A DNA stretch of 60,486 bases from CAZJHX01 sp964545715 (GTDB lineage Bacteria; Myxococcota_A; UBA9042; GCA-2863065), in contig CAZJHX010000058.1 in NCBI GenBank assembly GCA_964545715.1, positions 1-60,486 of the forward strand, read 5' to 3'. The notes beneath the pieces were generated by a model. The model saw only the letters and a list, made by a program, of their open reading frames with translations, did not search any database and was not told the DNA's origin. Within the stretch, counting starts at the first letter, position 1. Each line of letters begins with the position of its first letter. Below, in pieces: positions 1-9,578 of this stretch. A program made the position numbers and the translations under genes.

Positions 1-2
1 TC

Positions 3-170
3 GCGTCCTACACGCAGGCATACACCGTGGACCGCGTGGTGATGAGCTGGCAGCCGAGCGGAAGCGTGCCGGCGCTGGCCCGGTACATCCGGTGGCATCT
101 GGAGGGTCAAACTGGTGGTGGTGCTGGGTCGTGGGAGGCGTGCTTCAGAGTCAATGGGAAGTGGTCGTGA
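3..170 (+). CDS. 3' end of an unidentified protein (partial)
   Basis: An open frame enters from the left edge and ends at a TGA at 168-170, giving about 55 residues. The composition looks protein-like, with aromatic, Arg and Trp residues (a VMSWQPSGSVPALARYIRW stretch) and a Gly-rich turn before the C-terminus. I do not recognise a family. The 5' part lies outside the window, so nothing can be said about its start or signal sequence. The following 267 bases before the next gene hold no convincing coding frame. Confidence 0.4.
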   Translation, partial: ASYTQAYTVDRVVMSWQPSGSVPALARYIRWHLEGQTGGGAGSWEACFRVNGKWS

Positions 171-437
171 GGCCCGGATTGCCACCTCGGCCCAGAACCG
201 CGGACCAATAGTGGCCAAGCGATTACATGAATTGGCTCGACCTGGTCATCAGCCCCATCGATATGACCACGTTCCACGGAGGCTGAATGCTGGCAAAATG
301 ACCGCAGACCGATCCAAGTGCCCGAACACCGTGCCCTTCAGTTTCGAGCAGCCAAATGGTTGCCGTATTCGGCTGCAAGTCCCGGGTGTCATCTTCCTCG
401 AGCCCGAGCTTAGGCCAAACGATTTGGAGAACCGCTA

Positions 438-1730
438 GTGCCCGGTGGCTGGACCGGACCGTCACTGCTGGCGGAGGGGCCGTTCATCGACCTCGGTGTT
501 GTCCAACACTGGGACGGGAGACTAGAGATCATCATGATCCACGCGGATGGGACGCTCTGGCACACTTACCAAGTGTTCGACAAATGGCTGTCCCTCCTAG
601 ACAAGTATCCAAAATCCTTCGACAGTGTAAGTTTTAAGGGATGGGCACTCCCAGCGCCATTCAAGACCAAGGAAAAACTTCCACCCATGGCGGGGATCTC
701 CTCGTGTTCGGTCAGCTCGGCGCCGCTCAAGGAGTTCGTGCACTGGACCACCCTGCGTGTCGAAGACACACGGTCCGGCCAAGCCAGGAAGCCAACTCCA
801 AGCGGCTTCAACAATATGCGAGTTCCTCTGGTGAGTGTCGCTGGCGAGCCGTGGTTTCTTCAATATTCTGCGTACTATTTCAATGCAACCTCCGGGTGGA
901 CCGCGTTTGCCCCGCTGCAGGAAGCAGAAGCGAGCGGAAGTGACATGATCGGACAAGCCGTGCCGTATTTGTATAGCGGTGACTGTGACTTCGATTCTGA
1001 GCTATGTGAAGCCTCGTCGGTCGTAAACGCCCTAGGCGGTGTGTTCGCATTGCCAGGGGACACGACACTCTATTCGGCTTCAAGGACGAGAGGGTTGTTT
1101 GACGTCGTATTCTCACCCAAGCAGGGGCCGGACGCGTTGGCTTTGGTCGGCAATGCGACGACGAGACGACCGCCGGACACGCTCGTGCGAGCTTTCCCGT
1201 ACAGTGTGCGCCAGATGGCTTTCTCCGGCCCGTCTGCCTTCGCTACGCTGTGGAGTGCCTTGGGCCTCTTCACAATCAAGGCCTTCCCGGGAGACGGAGA
1301 TGAGCCCACGGTGGTCACAGTGGATTCAATTTGGGATTCTGAGGATGTCATTGACTTTTCCCTGTGCCATCGGGACCATCCGTCAGTCTTCTTCCTAAGC
1401 CAGGAGGGCCGGCTCTTTGTTTGGGAAGAGGCCGTCTCGACAGCCGGCACCGCCGAAGTGGGGTTTGCGAACACAGGTTACAAACAGGTTGCTGCGGGGA
1501 GGCACGCGTCCGGGAGACTAGAGGCCTTTGTTCGAAAAGGTGCGGATGAGGGCTTCGAAGTCGACCATGTGTACGAGGCAACCCCAGGCAAATGGGCTGG
1601 TGCGGAAAAGCCATTTGGCGTCCATGCGCGTAAGCTTCATGTTGGGGTCAACGTCGACGGGCGGCTTGAGTTGTTCTACATCGGAGTGGATTATCATCTG
1701 CACCACATTTATCAGACGGCTCCCGGGTAG
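438..1730 (+). CDS. PLL/tachylectin-like beta-propeller protein
   Basis: The protein of about 430 residues begins at a GTG preceded 8 nt upstream by GGAG; an in-frame TAG at 411-413 rules out a longer start. The first segment has a GGWTGPS followed by IDLGVVQHWDGRLEIIM and DGTLWHTYQ, and the last has DGRLELFYIGVDYHLHHIYQ. These match the blade pattern (G-W-S..., DGRLE-F, DG-LWH--Q) of the PLL-type seven-bladed fucose-binding lectins of bacteria. The middle is more diverged. No signal peptide is visible, so it is either cytoplasmic, exported by another route, or an internal start was chosen. It is followed after 31 nt by a lipoprotein gene. The lectin-like fold is inference from repeat pattern; sugar specificity is unknown. 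G+C is lower here than further right. Confidence 0.55.
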   Translation: MPGGWTGPSLLAEGPFIDLGVVQHWDGRLEIIMIHADGTLWHTYQVFDKWLSLLDKYPKSFDSVSFKGWALPAPFKTKEKLPPMAGISSCSVSSAPLKEFVHWTTLRVEDTRSGQARKPTPSGFNNMRVPLVSVAGEPWFLQYSAYYFNATSGWTAFAPLQEAEASGSDMIGQAVPYLYSGDCDFDSELCEASSVVNALGGVFALPGDTTLYSASRTRGLFDVVFSPKQGPDALALVGNATTRRPPDTLVRAFPYSVRQMAFSGPSAFATLWSALGLFTIKAFPGDGDEPTVVTVDSIWDSEDVIDFSLCHRDHPSVFFLSQEGRLFVWEEAVSTAGTAEVGFANTGYKQVAAGRHASGRLEAFVRKGADEGFEVDHVYEATPGKWAGAEKPFGVHARKLHVGVNVDGRLELFYIGVDYHLHHIYQTAPG

Positions 1731-1761
1731 CTGCTGCAGCGGTTTGGACGCCCTGTTGCGT

Positions 1762-3096
1762 ATGTGCTTCTTTCTCCTAGTCGGTTGCACTTCTTCGGGA
1801 CCGGACTCGGTCTCCACAACTCGCGACGCGGACACCGCCCGCACCGCGGATGTTGGACCTTGCGGCATGAAATCGGCGGGCCCTGCGTCGCTCGGCGGCT
1901 CGATGAGAAACGATTGGCCGACGTCGATGTCCTGTTTGGCTAATACTTGCTTTCTATCGCTGATCTCAACCGAACCTAAGGCGTTCTTACCCGAGCCGCT
2001 GCCCGCGGCGACTTCCGTAACGCGTTGGACTCGGGACCAACGAGAACACCGGCTCTGGGGGCTCCCACAAGCGGTGTTCAATTGGCCCATCGAAGTGCTC
2101 GCATTGTCGCCGAAAGCCGCCCTGGTGTCGTATCGGTATGAAGTAATTGGCGAGGGAGCGACCGGAAACGCGGTCGAGGTGCTGGATGACGATGGAGCCG
2201 AGCCGGTGCTTGCCCTGAACTACATCGGTACTCATCCGCTTCGGCTTGCACCGCACTTGAGTCGCTCCGGGTTCTTCGGCGCTACTCTCGTGTTCGCTGG
2301 TTCTTGGGCGGTAGCGAATCGCATACGGTCAGCCGAATGGAAAGGGGCGGCGCCAATCGTCTTGAGCCAGTCGTTGTCCGGCGAACTCGACTGGCTTACT
2401 ACTCTCGGAGCCGTAGTGTCAGTTGCGTTGGACCGCGGAGTAAACGGCGACGGGAAAGGCGTATCTATCGCGACGGACGGTGATCGAGTCTTCGTGGCCG
2501 GCGTGGCGCTAAACATCGCGGGATCCGAGACGCGGACCCAAGGTAACTCGTTTGCAGTGTGGTTGGCCGCCCTGCATACAGAAACGGGGGAGCTCTTATG
2601 GCTTAGGACCATCGGACGTGATGTGCATGCGGATCTGGTTCTCGGGCTAGCGACTTCCGCCGGCGACGTCCTACTTAGCTGGGGCGCACCGCCCGACCCG
2701 ACAGTGCAGCGTGTGGCGGCGGTCACATTGTCAAGGCGCCGCGGATTAGATGGGGCGCCCATGTGGGACGTGCAACTGCCACCGCCTCAACGCCAGTTTC
2801 ATGACGCGCTTGCCATGGTAACGGCGGGCCCCAAAATCGGTTTATACGGTGTTCAAACGGGTACCCAAGCTCAACCGATAGTCTACTGGTTTCACCCAGA
2901 TAAGACGGACTTAGGGCCGGGCTGTTGCTCGGCCTATGATCTCGAAATCGGAGTTGGCGATTTCCAATCCGTGGCGGCTGGTGCCAGCGATTCAGCTTTT
3001 ATCGCCTTCGCGGAAACCGCGACCGACAACCAATACGACCCAATGTTTCTTGAAGTGCAACCGACCTGTTGGCCGCGTAGTCGACCAGGACGATGA
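1762..3096 (+). CDS. Lipoprotein with beta-propeller-like body; 3' frame disturbed
   Basis: The ATG at 1762 opens a lipoprotein signal (MCFFLLVGC, lipobox LVGC); a TTG at 1744 would add an N-terminal Arg and is an equally good start. The mature protein has a Ser/Thr-rich linker, then repeated motifs of the SBBP/PQQ-propeller style: GELDWLTTLG, DGDRVFVAGVA, TGELLWLRTIGRD, SAGDVLLSWG. It is probably anchored to the outer membrane and surface exposed. The frame stops at 3094-3096, but protein-like sequence continues in the +1 frame from about 3062 and back in the original frame to a TAA at 3304-3306, directly abutting the convergent gene at 3307. I therefore think the real product is about 515 residues and that two compensating indels lie near 3060-3075 and 3203-3208. 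Confidence 0.5.
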   Translation: MCFFLLVGCTSSGPDSVSTTRDADTARTADVGPCGMKSAGPASLGGSMRNDWPTSMSCLANTCFLSLISTEPKAFLPEPLPAATSVTRWTRDQREHRLWGLPQAVFNWPIEVLALSPKAALVSYRYEVIGEGATGNAVEVLDDDGAEPVLALNYIGTHPLRLAPHLSRSGFFGATLVFAGSWAVANRIRSAEWKGAAPIVLSQSLSGELDWLTTLGAVVSVALDRGVNGDGKGVSIATDGDRVFVAGVALNIAGSETRTQGNSFAVWLAALHTETGELLWLRTIGRDVHADLVLGLATSAGDVLLSWGAPPDPTVQRVAAVTLSRRRGLDGAPMWDVQLPPPQRQFHDALAMVTAGPKIGLYGVQTGTQAQPIVYWFHPDKTDLGPGCCSAYDLEIGVGDFQSVAAGASDSAFIAFAETATDNQYDPMFLEVQPTCWPRSRPGR

Positions 3097-3306
3097 CCCG
3101 GAAGGGTGCACGCGTCCGGAACTCCCCGGTGGCGAACCGCAAGGCGCGACCTATCTCACGCGGTACTCGCCGAAGGCCAGGGACGTCTTCGATTCCAACG
3201 CCCCGGGGACAGCGTGTACTACGCGAACTCTACCTCCGTCGTACTGGGTCCCAAGGCAGGGGGCGAGCAGAGCGTGGTTGACACCGGCGCGCGAACGCAC
3301 ATGTAA
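3062..3306 (+). other. Displaced 3' end of the preceding lipoprotein gene
   Basis: From about 3062 the +1 frame reads an acidic stretch (VVDQDDDPEGCTRPELPGG) to about 3204, then the original frame resumes with DSVYYANSTSVVLGPKAGG and terminates at 3304-3306. The second switch falls on a CCCCGGGG run at 3201-3208. One extra and one missing base would join everything into one reading frame that ends exactly one base before the stop of the convergent gene. Whether the indels are genuine or sequencing errors cannot be told from this sequence. Confidence 0.45.
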
Positions 3307-4902
3307 CTAAAACAGAGACGGGGAGACGCACAAACTGAAGTCGTTGGTGCAGGCCTCCGGGGGGGCCCTGAAGGCCATCAGGTTCTGGTCGCTGTCCACG
3401 TCGTCCAGCGTCGCGCTCAGCCCATCTTCCGCCAGATTGACCACGTAGCGTGCCGACCAGCCCCCGGCGTCGTCGCACCCCACGTTCAAGCGCAGGCGCA
3501 GCACCAAAAAGCCGGACGCGGTGATCTCCGGCTGCCAGGTGCCCAGCAGCGGTGAGGGCGGATCGTCGCCCGGCCAGCACGGCAGCGGCGGGATGTCGTC
3601 CGCATACGGACCCTGCGGCTCATAACTGCCGCGGCGCAGCGTCCCGTCGGGCTCGAAGCGCATGTAGCTGTAGTGGTCCAGTCCCCCGGACCAGCCGATG
3701 ATCCAGGGGCCGTAGAAGACCTCGGGATGCGGCTTCATATCAAAGCAGATCCCCGGCGGCAGGCACGCGCCGAACGTGCAGTCGGAGTCCTGACGACACT
3801 CGGCGCAGCGCCCGTAAACGCAGTGCTTGTACGGCACCGAGCTGATCGCCTGGCACTCGATGTCGGCCTCACAGGCCAGCTGCCCCATGCCGTCGCACAC
3901 GCACACCGGACACGGCGCCTCCGACACAGTCACCAGCTTGCAGCCGTCGGCCGAGCACGCCCCCGGCGACGGGCAGGCGGCCGGATTGGGACCAACGCAG
4001 CGCCCGGTACGACAGGTCTTGGCCGCGCCGCATTGGCCGTCCTCCCAACAGTTGACGCAGCTGCCCAGGACACAGGATCCGCCCGCGCAATCACCGTCGC
4101 CTGCGCACCGCTTCTCCAGACACTGCGCCAGCGGACACCCGTCGTCGCCGGCGCTCAGGCCAAAGCTGCAGTCCTTCAGCGAGCCGATGTACGTGGGGCA
4201 GCTCGGCCCCTGGCACGCCGCCTCACACGCAGCGACGCTGTTGAACGCCAGATCGCAGAAGGGTCCGCACTCACAGCACCCCGGGCACGTGGCGATGCAC
4301 TTCTCGCCGTCGAAGATCACGATGCTGGCAGCGTCGCACGTCTCCTTGACCCAGCTGGGCTCGATCGCCGCGCAGCCGCTCGCCACAGCCCCGGCCGACA
4401 GACAGACGCCCGGGCGCTCGTCTTTGCACGACGCCCCACAGCCACACGGCAGCACACCGTGACAGACCTCGCCCGGCGCGCACTGCGCGTCCCCCCAGCA
4501 CCAGCCCGGCTCGGGTCCGGCCCCGTAACACTTGCCCATGGTCTCACCGCCGGTCCCCGCACACACCGCGCCGTCGTCGGCGCAGTCGCCCGAGGTGTTG
4601 CAGCAGCCGTCCGGCAGCGGCCCGGTGTCGGGCGGCGGCGGGCCGTCATCCGTGGGCGGGGGCCCATCGTCCGTGGGCGGCGGCCCGTCATCGAGCGGCG
4701 GCGAACCGTCGTCAGTGGGCGGCGGGCCCTCGTCCTGCGGAGGCGGCCCCTCATCGGAGAGCAGCACGGTGTCCAGCGGCCCATCCGGCGCCGGCTCGGC
4801 GACATCCGTGGGCGGCGTCGCCCCGGACTCAGAGTCATCGGGGCAACCGACACAAACGGCCGCGACGGCCAGAACCAGCGCCACCCAACGAAAGTCACCC
4901 AT
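3307..4902 (-). CDS. Cys-rich lipoprotein with Asp/Pro repeat linker
   Basis: The 531-residue product has a lipoprotein signal ending in AAVCVGC at about residue 20, followed by an acidic, proline-rich linker built from about seven units of the form DDGPPPT (residues 55-95). The next 280 residues are Cys-rich, with many CxxDxxC and CxxG clusters of the kind seen in myxobacterial surface lipoproteins. The last 130 residues form a Trp/Gly-rich beta domain starting FYGPWIIGWSGG, resembling small lipocalin/META-like domains only loosely. GAGG lies about 8 nt before the ATG. It starts 11 nt after the ileS stop, so it is probably the last gene of that transcript. It converges with the plus-strand lipoprotein without any spacer. 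Function is unknown; an outer-surface role is inferred from the signal. Confidence 0.75.
   Translation of the reverse strand: MGDFRWVALVLAVAAVCVGCPDDSESGATPPTDVAEPAPDGPLDTVLLSDEGPPPQDEGPPPTDDGSPPLDDGPPPTDDGPPPTDDGPPPPDTGPLPDGCCNTSGDCADDGAVCAGTGGETMGKCYGAGPEPGWCWGDAQCAPGEVCHGVLPCGCGASCKDERPGVCLSAGAVASGCAAIEPSWVKETCDAASIVIFDGEKCIATCPGCCECGPFCDLAFNSVAACEAACQGPSCPTYIGSLKDCSFGLSAGDDGCPLAQCLEKRCAGDGDCAGGSCVLGSCVNCWEDGQCGAAKTCRTGRCVGPNPAACPSPGACSADGCKLVTVSEAPCPVCVCDGMGQLACEADIECQAISSVPYKHCVYGRCAECRQDSDCTFGACLPPGICFDMKPHPEVFYGPWIIGWSGGLDHYSYMRFEPDGTLRRGSYEPQGPYADDIPPLPCWPGDDPPSPLLGTWQPEITASGFLVLRLRLNVGCDDAGGWSARYVVNLAEDGLSATLDDVDSDQNLMAFRAPPEACTNDFSLCVSPSLF
4620..4765 (-). repeat. Tandem 21-bp repeat encoding D-x-G-P-P-P-x units
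   Basis: About seven degenerate 21-bp units encode repeats such as DEGPPPQ, DDGSPPL and DDGPPPT in the linker of the Cys-rich lipoprotein. The DNA is rich in GGGCGGCGG runs and is likely to vary in copy number by slippage. The repeat separates the lipid anchor from the Cys-rich region, which suggests a flexible stalk. Confidence 0.7.
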
Positions 4903-4913
4903 GGTCGTCCTCG

Positions 4914-7900
4914 CTATGCTGCTTCGACTCGAATCGATACCGGCTGCTTGTCGATCTTGGCCTCGATCACCGTCCCACCGTCCGGCGCCTCGCCCCCGAT
5001 GTCAAAGCTGGAGGCCAGCGTCTCCTTGGCAATATGCGCTTCCCACGCCCGGCACGCGCTCAGCACCGAGTCGGCGCCGGTCACGTGCACGGCAATGCGC
5101 GCCGTGTAATCCAGCTGCTGCTCCTTGCGCACCTTCTGGATTCGGCTGACGATCTCGCGGGCGATGCCCTCCTCGATCAGCGGCTCGTCCAGCTGCGCGT
5201 CCAGGATCACGGTCCCAACCGACCCACCGCTGGCCGCAAAACCCTCCTGAGCCGACGCGCTGACCTCGACCTGCGTGGCATCCAGCGAGACCGCCTCGCC
5301 CTCCAGGTCGATCGTGGCCGTGCCCGACGCCGCCAGCGACTCGCGTATCGCGTTGGCGTCCGCGCTGTCCAACGCCTTGCGCAACAGCGGCATGCGCTTG
5401 CCAAACAGGCGCCCCAGCACCCGGTAGTTGGGCTTGACGGTAAACGAGACCCGGTCGCCCGCGTCCTGCGTAAAGCGCACCTCTTTGACGTTGAGCTCCT
5501 CGCTGATCAGCTGGATGTACGGACGCACGCGATCCGCCAGAGACGCATGACCCAGCACCACCTCGGCGCTGCGCAGCGGCTGCCTCACCTTGAGCTTGTG
5601 CATCGCCCGGGTGCTCAGCCCCAGGCTGACGATATCCCGCACCGCCTGCATCTCTTCGCTCAGCTGCTCGTCGATCACGGCCTCATCAACCTGCGGCCAG
5701 TCGTCCAGGTGCACGCTCTCGGCGCCGTCGGGCGCCAGGTTGCGGTAGATCTCGTCGGCAAAGAACGGCACAAACGGCGCCGTGAACCGGCTCATGGTCA
5801 CCAGCACCTCGTACAGGGTGTGATAGGCGTCCCACTTGTCCTGATCCTTCTCGGACGACCAGAAGCGGTCACGACAGCGGCGCACGTACCAGTTGGACAG
5901 CGCGTCCGTCAGCGCCACGATCCGCTGCGCGCTCTCGTAGATCCGGTACTCGTCCATGTTGGCCGTGACATCACGCAGCGCCAGGTTCAGCTCGGACAGA
6001 ATCCAGCGATCGATCAGCGGCCGGTCCGCCGGCTCGTTGCGCGGCGCCTCGGTCGGGTCAAACCCGTCGATGTTGGCGTAGATGACAAAGAAGCCGTACA
6101 CGTTGTGCAGCTTGATCAGGAACTCTTTTTGAGCCTGACGCACCGCCTCGGGGCTGTACCGCGTGTTGTTGTACGGCGGGTTGGCCGAGTAGAAGTGCCA
6201 GCGCATCGCGTCCGCGCCACTGCTCGCCAAAATCGCGTCGGGCGGCGTGTAGTTGCCCTTGGACTTGGACTCCTTTTTGCCGTCCTTGTCGCAGACAAAG
6301 CCCAGCACGATGCAGTTTCTGTACGGATGCGGCCGGCTGCCCTCGTTCTCCTCGTCAAAGAGCAGCGTGGAGATCATCAACAGGCTGTAGAACCAGCCAC
6401 GCGTCTGGTCGATGGCCTCACTGATGAAGTCCGCCGGCCACGCGCGCTCAAACTTGTCCTTGTTCTGGTGCGGATAGCCCCACTGCGCAAACGGCATGCA
6501 GCCGCTGTCGAACCAGCAGTCGATCACCTCCGGGATGCGCCGCATCGTGCCGCTGCACTCTTTTGAGCACGGCATGGTGACCTCATCGATCCACGGCTTG
6601 TGCACGATCAGGTGCTCGCTCAGCTTGGGATCGGCCGCCTGAGCCGCCTCAAACGCCGCAAACGCGTCCGGGTTGCGCGCCAGGATCGCGTCGCAGGACG
6701 ACGGCGCCTCTCGATGGTCGCACTCCTCACAGATCCAGATGTTCAGCGGCGTGCCCCAGTACCGCTCGCGCGACAGGGCCCAGTCCACATTGTTGTTCAA
6801 GAAGTCGCCGAAGCGGCCGTCCTTGATGTGCTCCGGCAGCCAGTTGATCTGCTGGTTGTTCTCGATCGCGCGATCGATCACCGACGTCGTGCGGATGAAC
6901 CACGCCGGCCGCGCATACTGGATGAGCGGATCGTTGTCGGCGCGCCAGCAGAACGGGTAGTCGTGCCGATACGTGGCCTCGCTGTACAGCAGCCCACGCG
7001 CGTTCAGGTTGCGGATGATGTCGCGATCCGCCTCTTTGCAAAAGCGGCCCGCAAAGTCCGTCGCCTCGTCTACAAACGTCCCGTCCGGCTTGATCAGCTT
7101 CAGCATGCCGACACCGTTCTGGCGAGCCACCCGGTAGTCGTCTTCGCCAAACGCCGGGGCCGTGTGCACCACGCCTGTACCCGCCGCCGTCGTCACGAAG
7201 TCGCCCTCGATGACCACCCAGACTTTGCCCTCTTCAGGCCGCCCGTAGTCAAAGACCGGCTCGTACTCCATGCCCACCAGGTCCGCGCCCTTCACGGTCT
7301 TGACGACCTCGTACTCGCCCTCGCCCAGCACCTTGTCCAACAGCGCCTCGACCACGATGAACGTCTCGTCGCCCTTGGTCGCGTAGCAGTAGTCCAGCTT
7401 GGCGTGCACGGTCAGCGCACAGTTGCTCGGCAGCGTCCAGGGCGTCGTCGTCCACGCTAAAAACGACGTCGTCGGGTCGCCCTTCACGCGAAAGCGCACC
7501 GTGATGCTGGGGTCATCGACCTCTTTGTAGCCCAGCCCGACCTCGCCGCTGGAGAGCGCAGTCCCACCCTGCGGCCACCACCACAGCACCTTGTGGCCCT
7601 GATACAGCAGCCCCTTCTCAAACATCGTGGACAGCGCCCACCACACCGACTCCACGTAGGACTTGTGAAAGGTCACATATGCGTCTTCCAGGTCCGCCCA
7701 GAAGCCGATCTTCTCGGTCAGCTCCTGCCAGACATCCGTGTACCGAAACACCGACTCGATGCACTTCTTGGTAAAGGCCTCGACGCCATACGCCTCGATC
7801 TCCGACTTGCCGTGAATGCCGAGCTCTTTTTCGACCTCGACCTCCACCGGCAGCCCGTGCGTGTCCCAGCCCGCTTTGCGCGGCACGTGCCACCCGCGCA

Positions 7901-8120
7901 TGGTCTTGTAGCGCGGAAACAGGTCTTTGATGACGCGCGTGAGCACGTGCCCGTTGTGCGGCGTGCCGTTGGCGGTCGGCGGTCCCTCGAAAAAGACGTA
8001 CTCCGGCCCACCCTCGCGCTGGGTCATCGACTTGTGAAAGATGTCGTTCTCTTTCCAGAACGCGAGCACGCGGGCTTCGATAGCGGGAAAGTCGATGCGT
8101 TGCTCTACGGGCTTGAACAT
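4914..8120 (-). CDS. ileS: Isoleucyl-tRNA synthetase, type 2 (eukaryote-like)
   Basis: This 1068-residue class I aminoacyl-tRNA synthetase charges tRNA-Ile in the cytoplasm. The HIGH signature is HNGH at residues 55-58 within GPPTANGTPHNGHVL, the editing domain carries TTTPWTLPSN and GTGVVHTAPAFGEDDY, the catalytic core has DWALSRERYWGTPL, and the KMSKS-type loop reads KESKSKGN near residue 615. The length and the DVWQELTEKIGFW and SWWALS-type segments are those of the type-2 enzymes found in eukaryotes and some bacteria, the class associated with mupirocin tolerance. GAGAGG sits about 6 nt before the ATG. It follows the aminopeptidase gene by 73 nt and is followed by the Cys-rich lipoprotein, all in one direction. 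Confidence 0.97.
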   Translation of the reverse strand: MFKPVEQRIDFPAIEARVLAFWKENDIFHKSMTQREGGPEYVFFEGPPTANGTPHNGHVLTRVIKDLFPRYKTMRGWHVPRKAGWDTHGLPVEVEVEKELGIHGKSEIEAYGVEAFTKKCIESVFRYTDVWQELTEKIGFWADLEDAYVTFHKSYVESVWWALSTMFEKGLLYQGHKVLWWWPQGGTALSSGEVGLGYKEVDDPSITVRFRVKGDPTTSFLAWTTTPWTLPSNCALTVHAKLDYCYATKGDETFIVVEALLDKVLGEGEYEVVKTVKGADLVGMEYEPVFDYGRPEEGKVWVVIEGDFVTTAAGTGVVHTAPAFGEDDYRVARQNGVGMLKLIKPDGTFVDEATDFAGRFCKEADRDIIRNLNARGLLYSEATYRHDYPFCWRADNDPLIQYARPAWFIRTTSVIDRAIENNQQINWLPEHIKDGRFGDFLNNNVDWALSRERYWGTPLNIWICEECDHREAPSSCDAILARNPDAFAAFEAAQAADPKLSEHLIVHKPWIDEVTMPCSKECSGTMRRIPEVIDCWFDSGCMPFAQWGYPHQNKDKFERAWPADFISEAIDQTRGWFYSLLMISTLLFDEENEGSRPHPYRNCIVLGFVCDKDGKKESKSKGNYTPPDAILASSGADAMRWHFYSANPPYNNTRYSPEAVRQAQKEFLIKLHNVYGFFVIYANIDGFDPTEAPRNEPADRPLIDRWILSELNLALRDVTANMDEYRIYESAQRIVALTDALSNWYVRRCRDRFWSSEKDQDKWDAYHTLYEVLVTMSRFTAPFVPFFADEIYRNLAPDGAESVHLDDWPQVDEAVIDEQLSEEMQAVRDIVSLGLSTRAMHKLKVRQPLRSAEVVLGHASLADRVRPYIQLISEELNVKEVRFTQDAGDRVSFTVKPNYRVLGRLFGKRMPLLRKALDSADANAIRESLAASGTATIDLEGEAVSLDATQVEVSASAQEGFAASGGSVGTVILDAQLDEPLIEEGIAREIVSRIQKVRKEQQLDYTARIAVHVTGADSVLSACRAWEAHIAKETLASSFDIGGEAPDGGTVIEAKIDKQPVSIRVEAA

Positions 8121-8193
8121 AGCGGCCTCTCAGATCAAGAGCGCGATGATAGCCGCTGGATCCCTCAGGTCAACGGAAGCTGCGCGCGCGCCG

Positions 8194-9528
8194 TCATCGC
8201 GGCAGCAGGGCCCTCAGCAAGGTCCGCAGCGGCGCGCCTGTCGCTCCATAGCCCGCACCGGGCGCGTCGCCCGCCCAGTTCCACGTCGACGCAAAGATGT
8301 CGAAGTGCGTGAGCGGCACGTCCGTGAAGTACCTGAGAAAGTGCGCCGCGTTGCGGGATCCGGCGCCGCGCACCGCAAACCCGGGCAACCTGGCCGTGTT
8401 CTTGAGATCCGCCTCCAGATCCCGATTCGCCTCCAGATGCCACAGCCGCTGCTCAAAGAAGTGCAGGTCCTCGCCCATCGCCGTGCCCGCCGCGCTCAGC
8501 CTGGACTGCAGCGCCGCATCGGCAAAATGCACCGGCGTCGCATACGGCCCATAAGAGATCAGCGCGGCCGTCGTCAAAGTCGCAAAGCACAGCACCTGCT
8601 CGGGCTCGTACTTCTCGGTCGCCCAGGCCAGTCCGTCGGCCAGCGCCAGGCGTCCCTCGGCGTCCGTGTGGTCGATGCGCACTTTGTGGCCTCGATACGA
8701 CTTGACGATGCTGCCCGGCCGCATCGCCTCCTCGCCGACCGGGTTCTCGCAGGTCGCCAGCACCGCCATCAGGGGCCGATCGAAGCCCTGCTCGACCAGC
8801 GTCTTGAACAGCCACCAGGCCAGCGCCGAGCCCGCCATGTCGTTTTTCATGTGTGAGACATACGACGCGTACGGCTTCACGTTGATGCCGCCCGTGTCGA
8901 ACGTGATCCCCTTCCCCAGCAACATGAGTGGCTTCTGCTCGCCGGCGCCGGGCGGTGTGTAGCGCGCGATCACCAGCCGAGGTGGCGAGATCCGGCTGGC
9001 CCGTCCGACCGCCATCAACAGGTTCAGCCCGTACTCCACGAGCTCGGCCTCCGCCAGCACCTCCACCTCAACGTCGTCCCGAGTCACCGAAAACGCGCCG
9101 ACATCCCGCACGATCGCCAGCGAGGTGCGCGTGGTCGGATCCTCGTTCACCCAGCTGCGAAACCCGTCCTCGGCGGCGCCCAGCAGCTCCAGCTGGCCTT
9201 GAACCCGGTCGTTGCCCTCCACTGTGCACCGCCCGCGCGTGCTGTTGTGCAGATCCAACGCGACCGCCAGCACCGTGTCGTCGTCAATGTCCGTGGCCGA
9301 CAGCGTCACCGCGCCCAGCGTGAAAGTCCCGGCCAGCTTGCGGCGCACCTTGTCCACGCCCCACCGAAGCTCAGCGCGCGACAGCGCAGGCAGGCCCAGG
9401 TGGACCAGCAGCCCGTCAGCCGAATCTGAGAGGGTCGCTTTGAAGGGGGCGATCGTGCGCACAGCGCGGCCTGCGTCGCCGTCGAGATCGGCCACGGGCA
9501 ACAGGTGCATGTGAGTTTGGTTGGTCAT
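8194..9528 (-). CDS. M17 leucyl aminopeptidase family protein
   Basis: The 444-residue protein has a diverged N-terminal domain and a C-terminal M17 catalytic domain. The two-zinc site signature is present: GKGITFDTGGINVK, then MKNDMAG, and HTDAEGRLALADGL in place of the usual NTDAEGRL. These supply the Lys, Asp and Glu ligands. The expected activity is removal of N-terminal residues from peptides in the cytoplasm. The C-terminus keeps the THFDIFASTWNW and GATG elements of the family. It lies between the PilZ gene (50 nt upstream) and ileS (73 nt downstream) on the same strand. The substitution of Asn by His before the TDAEGRL motif is unusual but the metal ligands are intact. Confidence 0.9.
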   Translation of the reverse strand: MTNQTHMHLLPVADLDGDAGRAVRTIAPFKATLSDSADGLLVHLGLPALSRAELRWGVDKVRRKLAGTFTLGAVTLSATDIDDDTVLAVALDLHNSTRGRCTVEGNDRVQGQLELLGAAEDGFRSWVNEDPTTRTSLAIVRDVGAFSVTRDDVEVEVLAEAELVEYGLNLLMAVGRASRISPPRLVIARYTPPGAGEQKPLMLLGKGITFDTGGINVKPYASYVSHMKNDMAGSALAWWLFKTLVEQGFDRPLMAVLATCENPVGEEAMRPGSIVKSYRGHKVRIDHTDAEGRLALADGLAWATEKYEPEQVLCFATLTTAALISYGPYATPVHFADAALQSRLSAAGTAMGEDLHFFEQRLWHLEANRDLEADLKNTARLPGFAVRGAGSRNAAHFLRYFTDVPLTHFDIFASTWNWAGDAPGAGYGATGAPLRTLLRALLPR

Positions 9529-9578
9529 CGCCGTAAGTTGCCCGCCTGCCTGCGAGACTGCAACCCGGCTTCGGCGCG

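Noticed and set aside
3673..5109. Long plus-strand frame opposite the Cys-rich lipoprotein.
   Set aside because: Arg/Ala-rich shadow of a minus-strand gene with signal peptide and Cys pattern.
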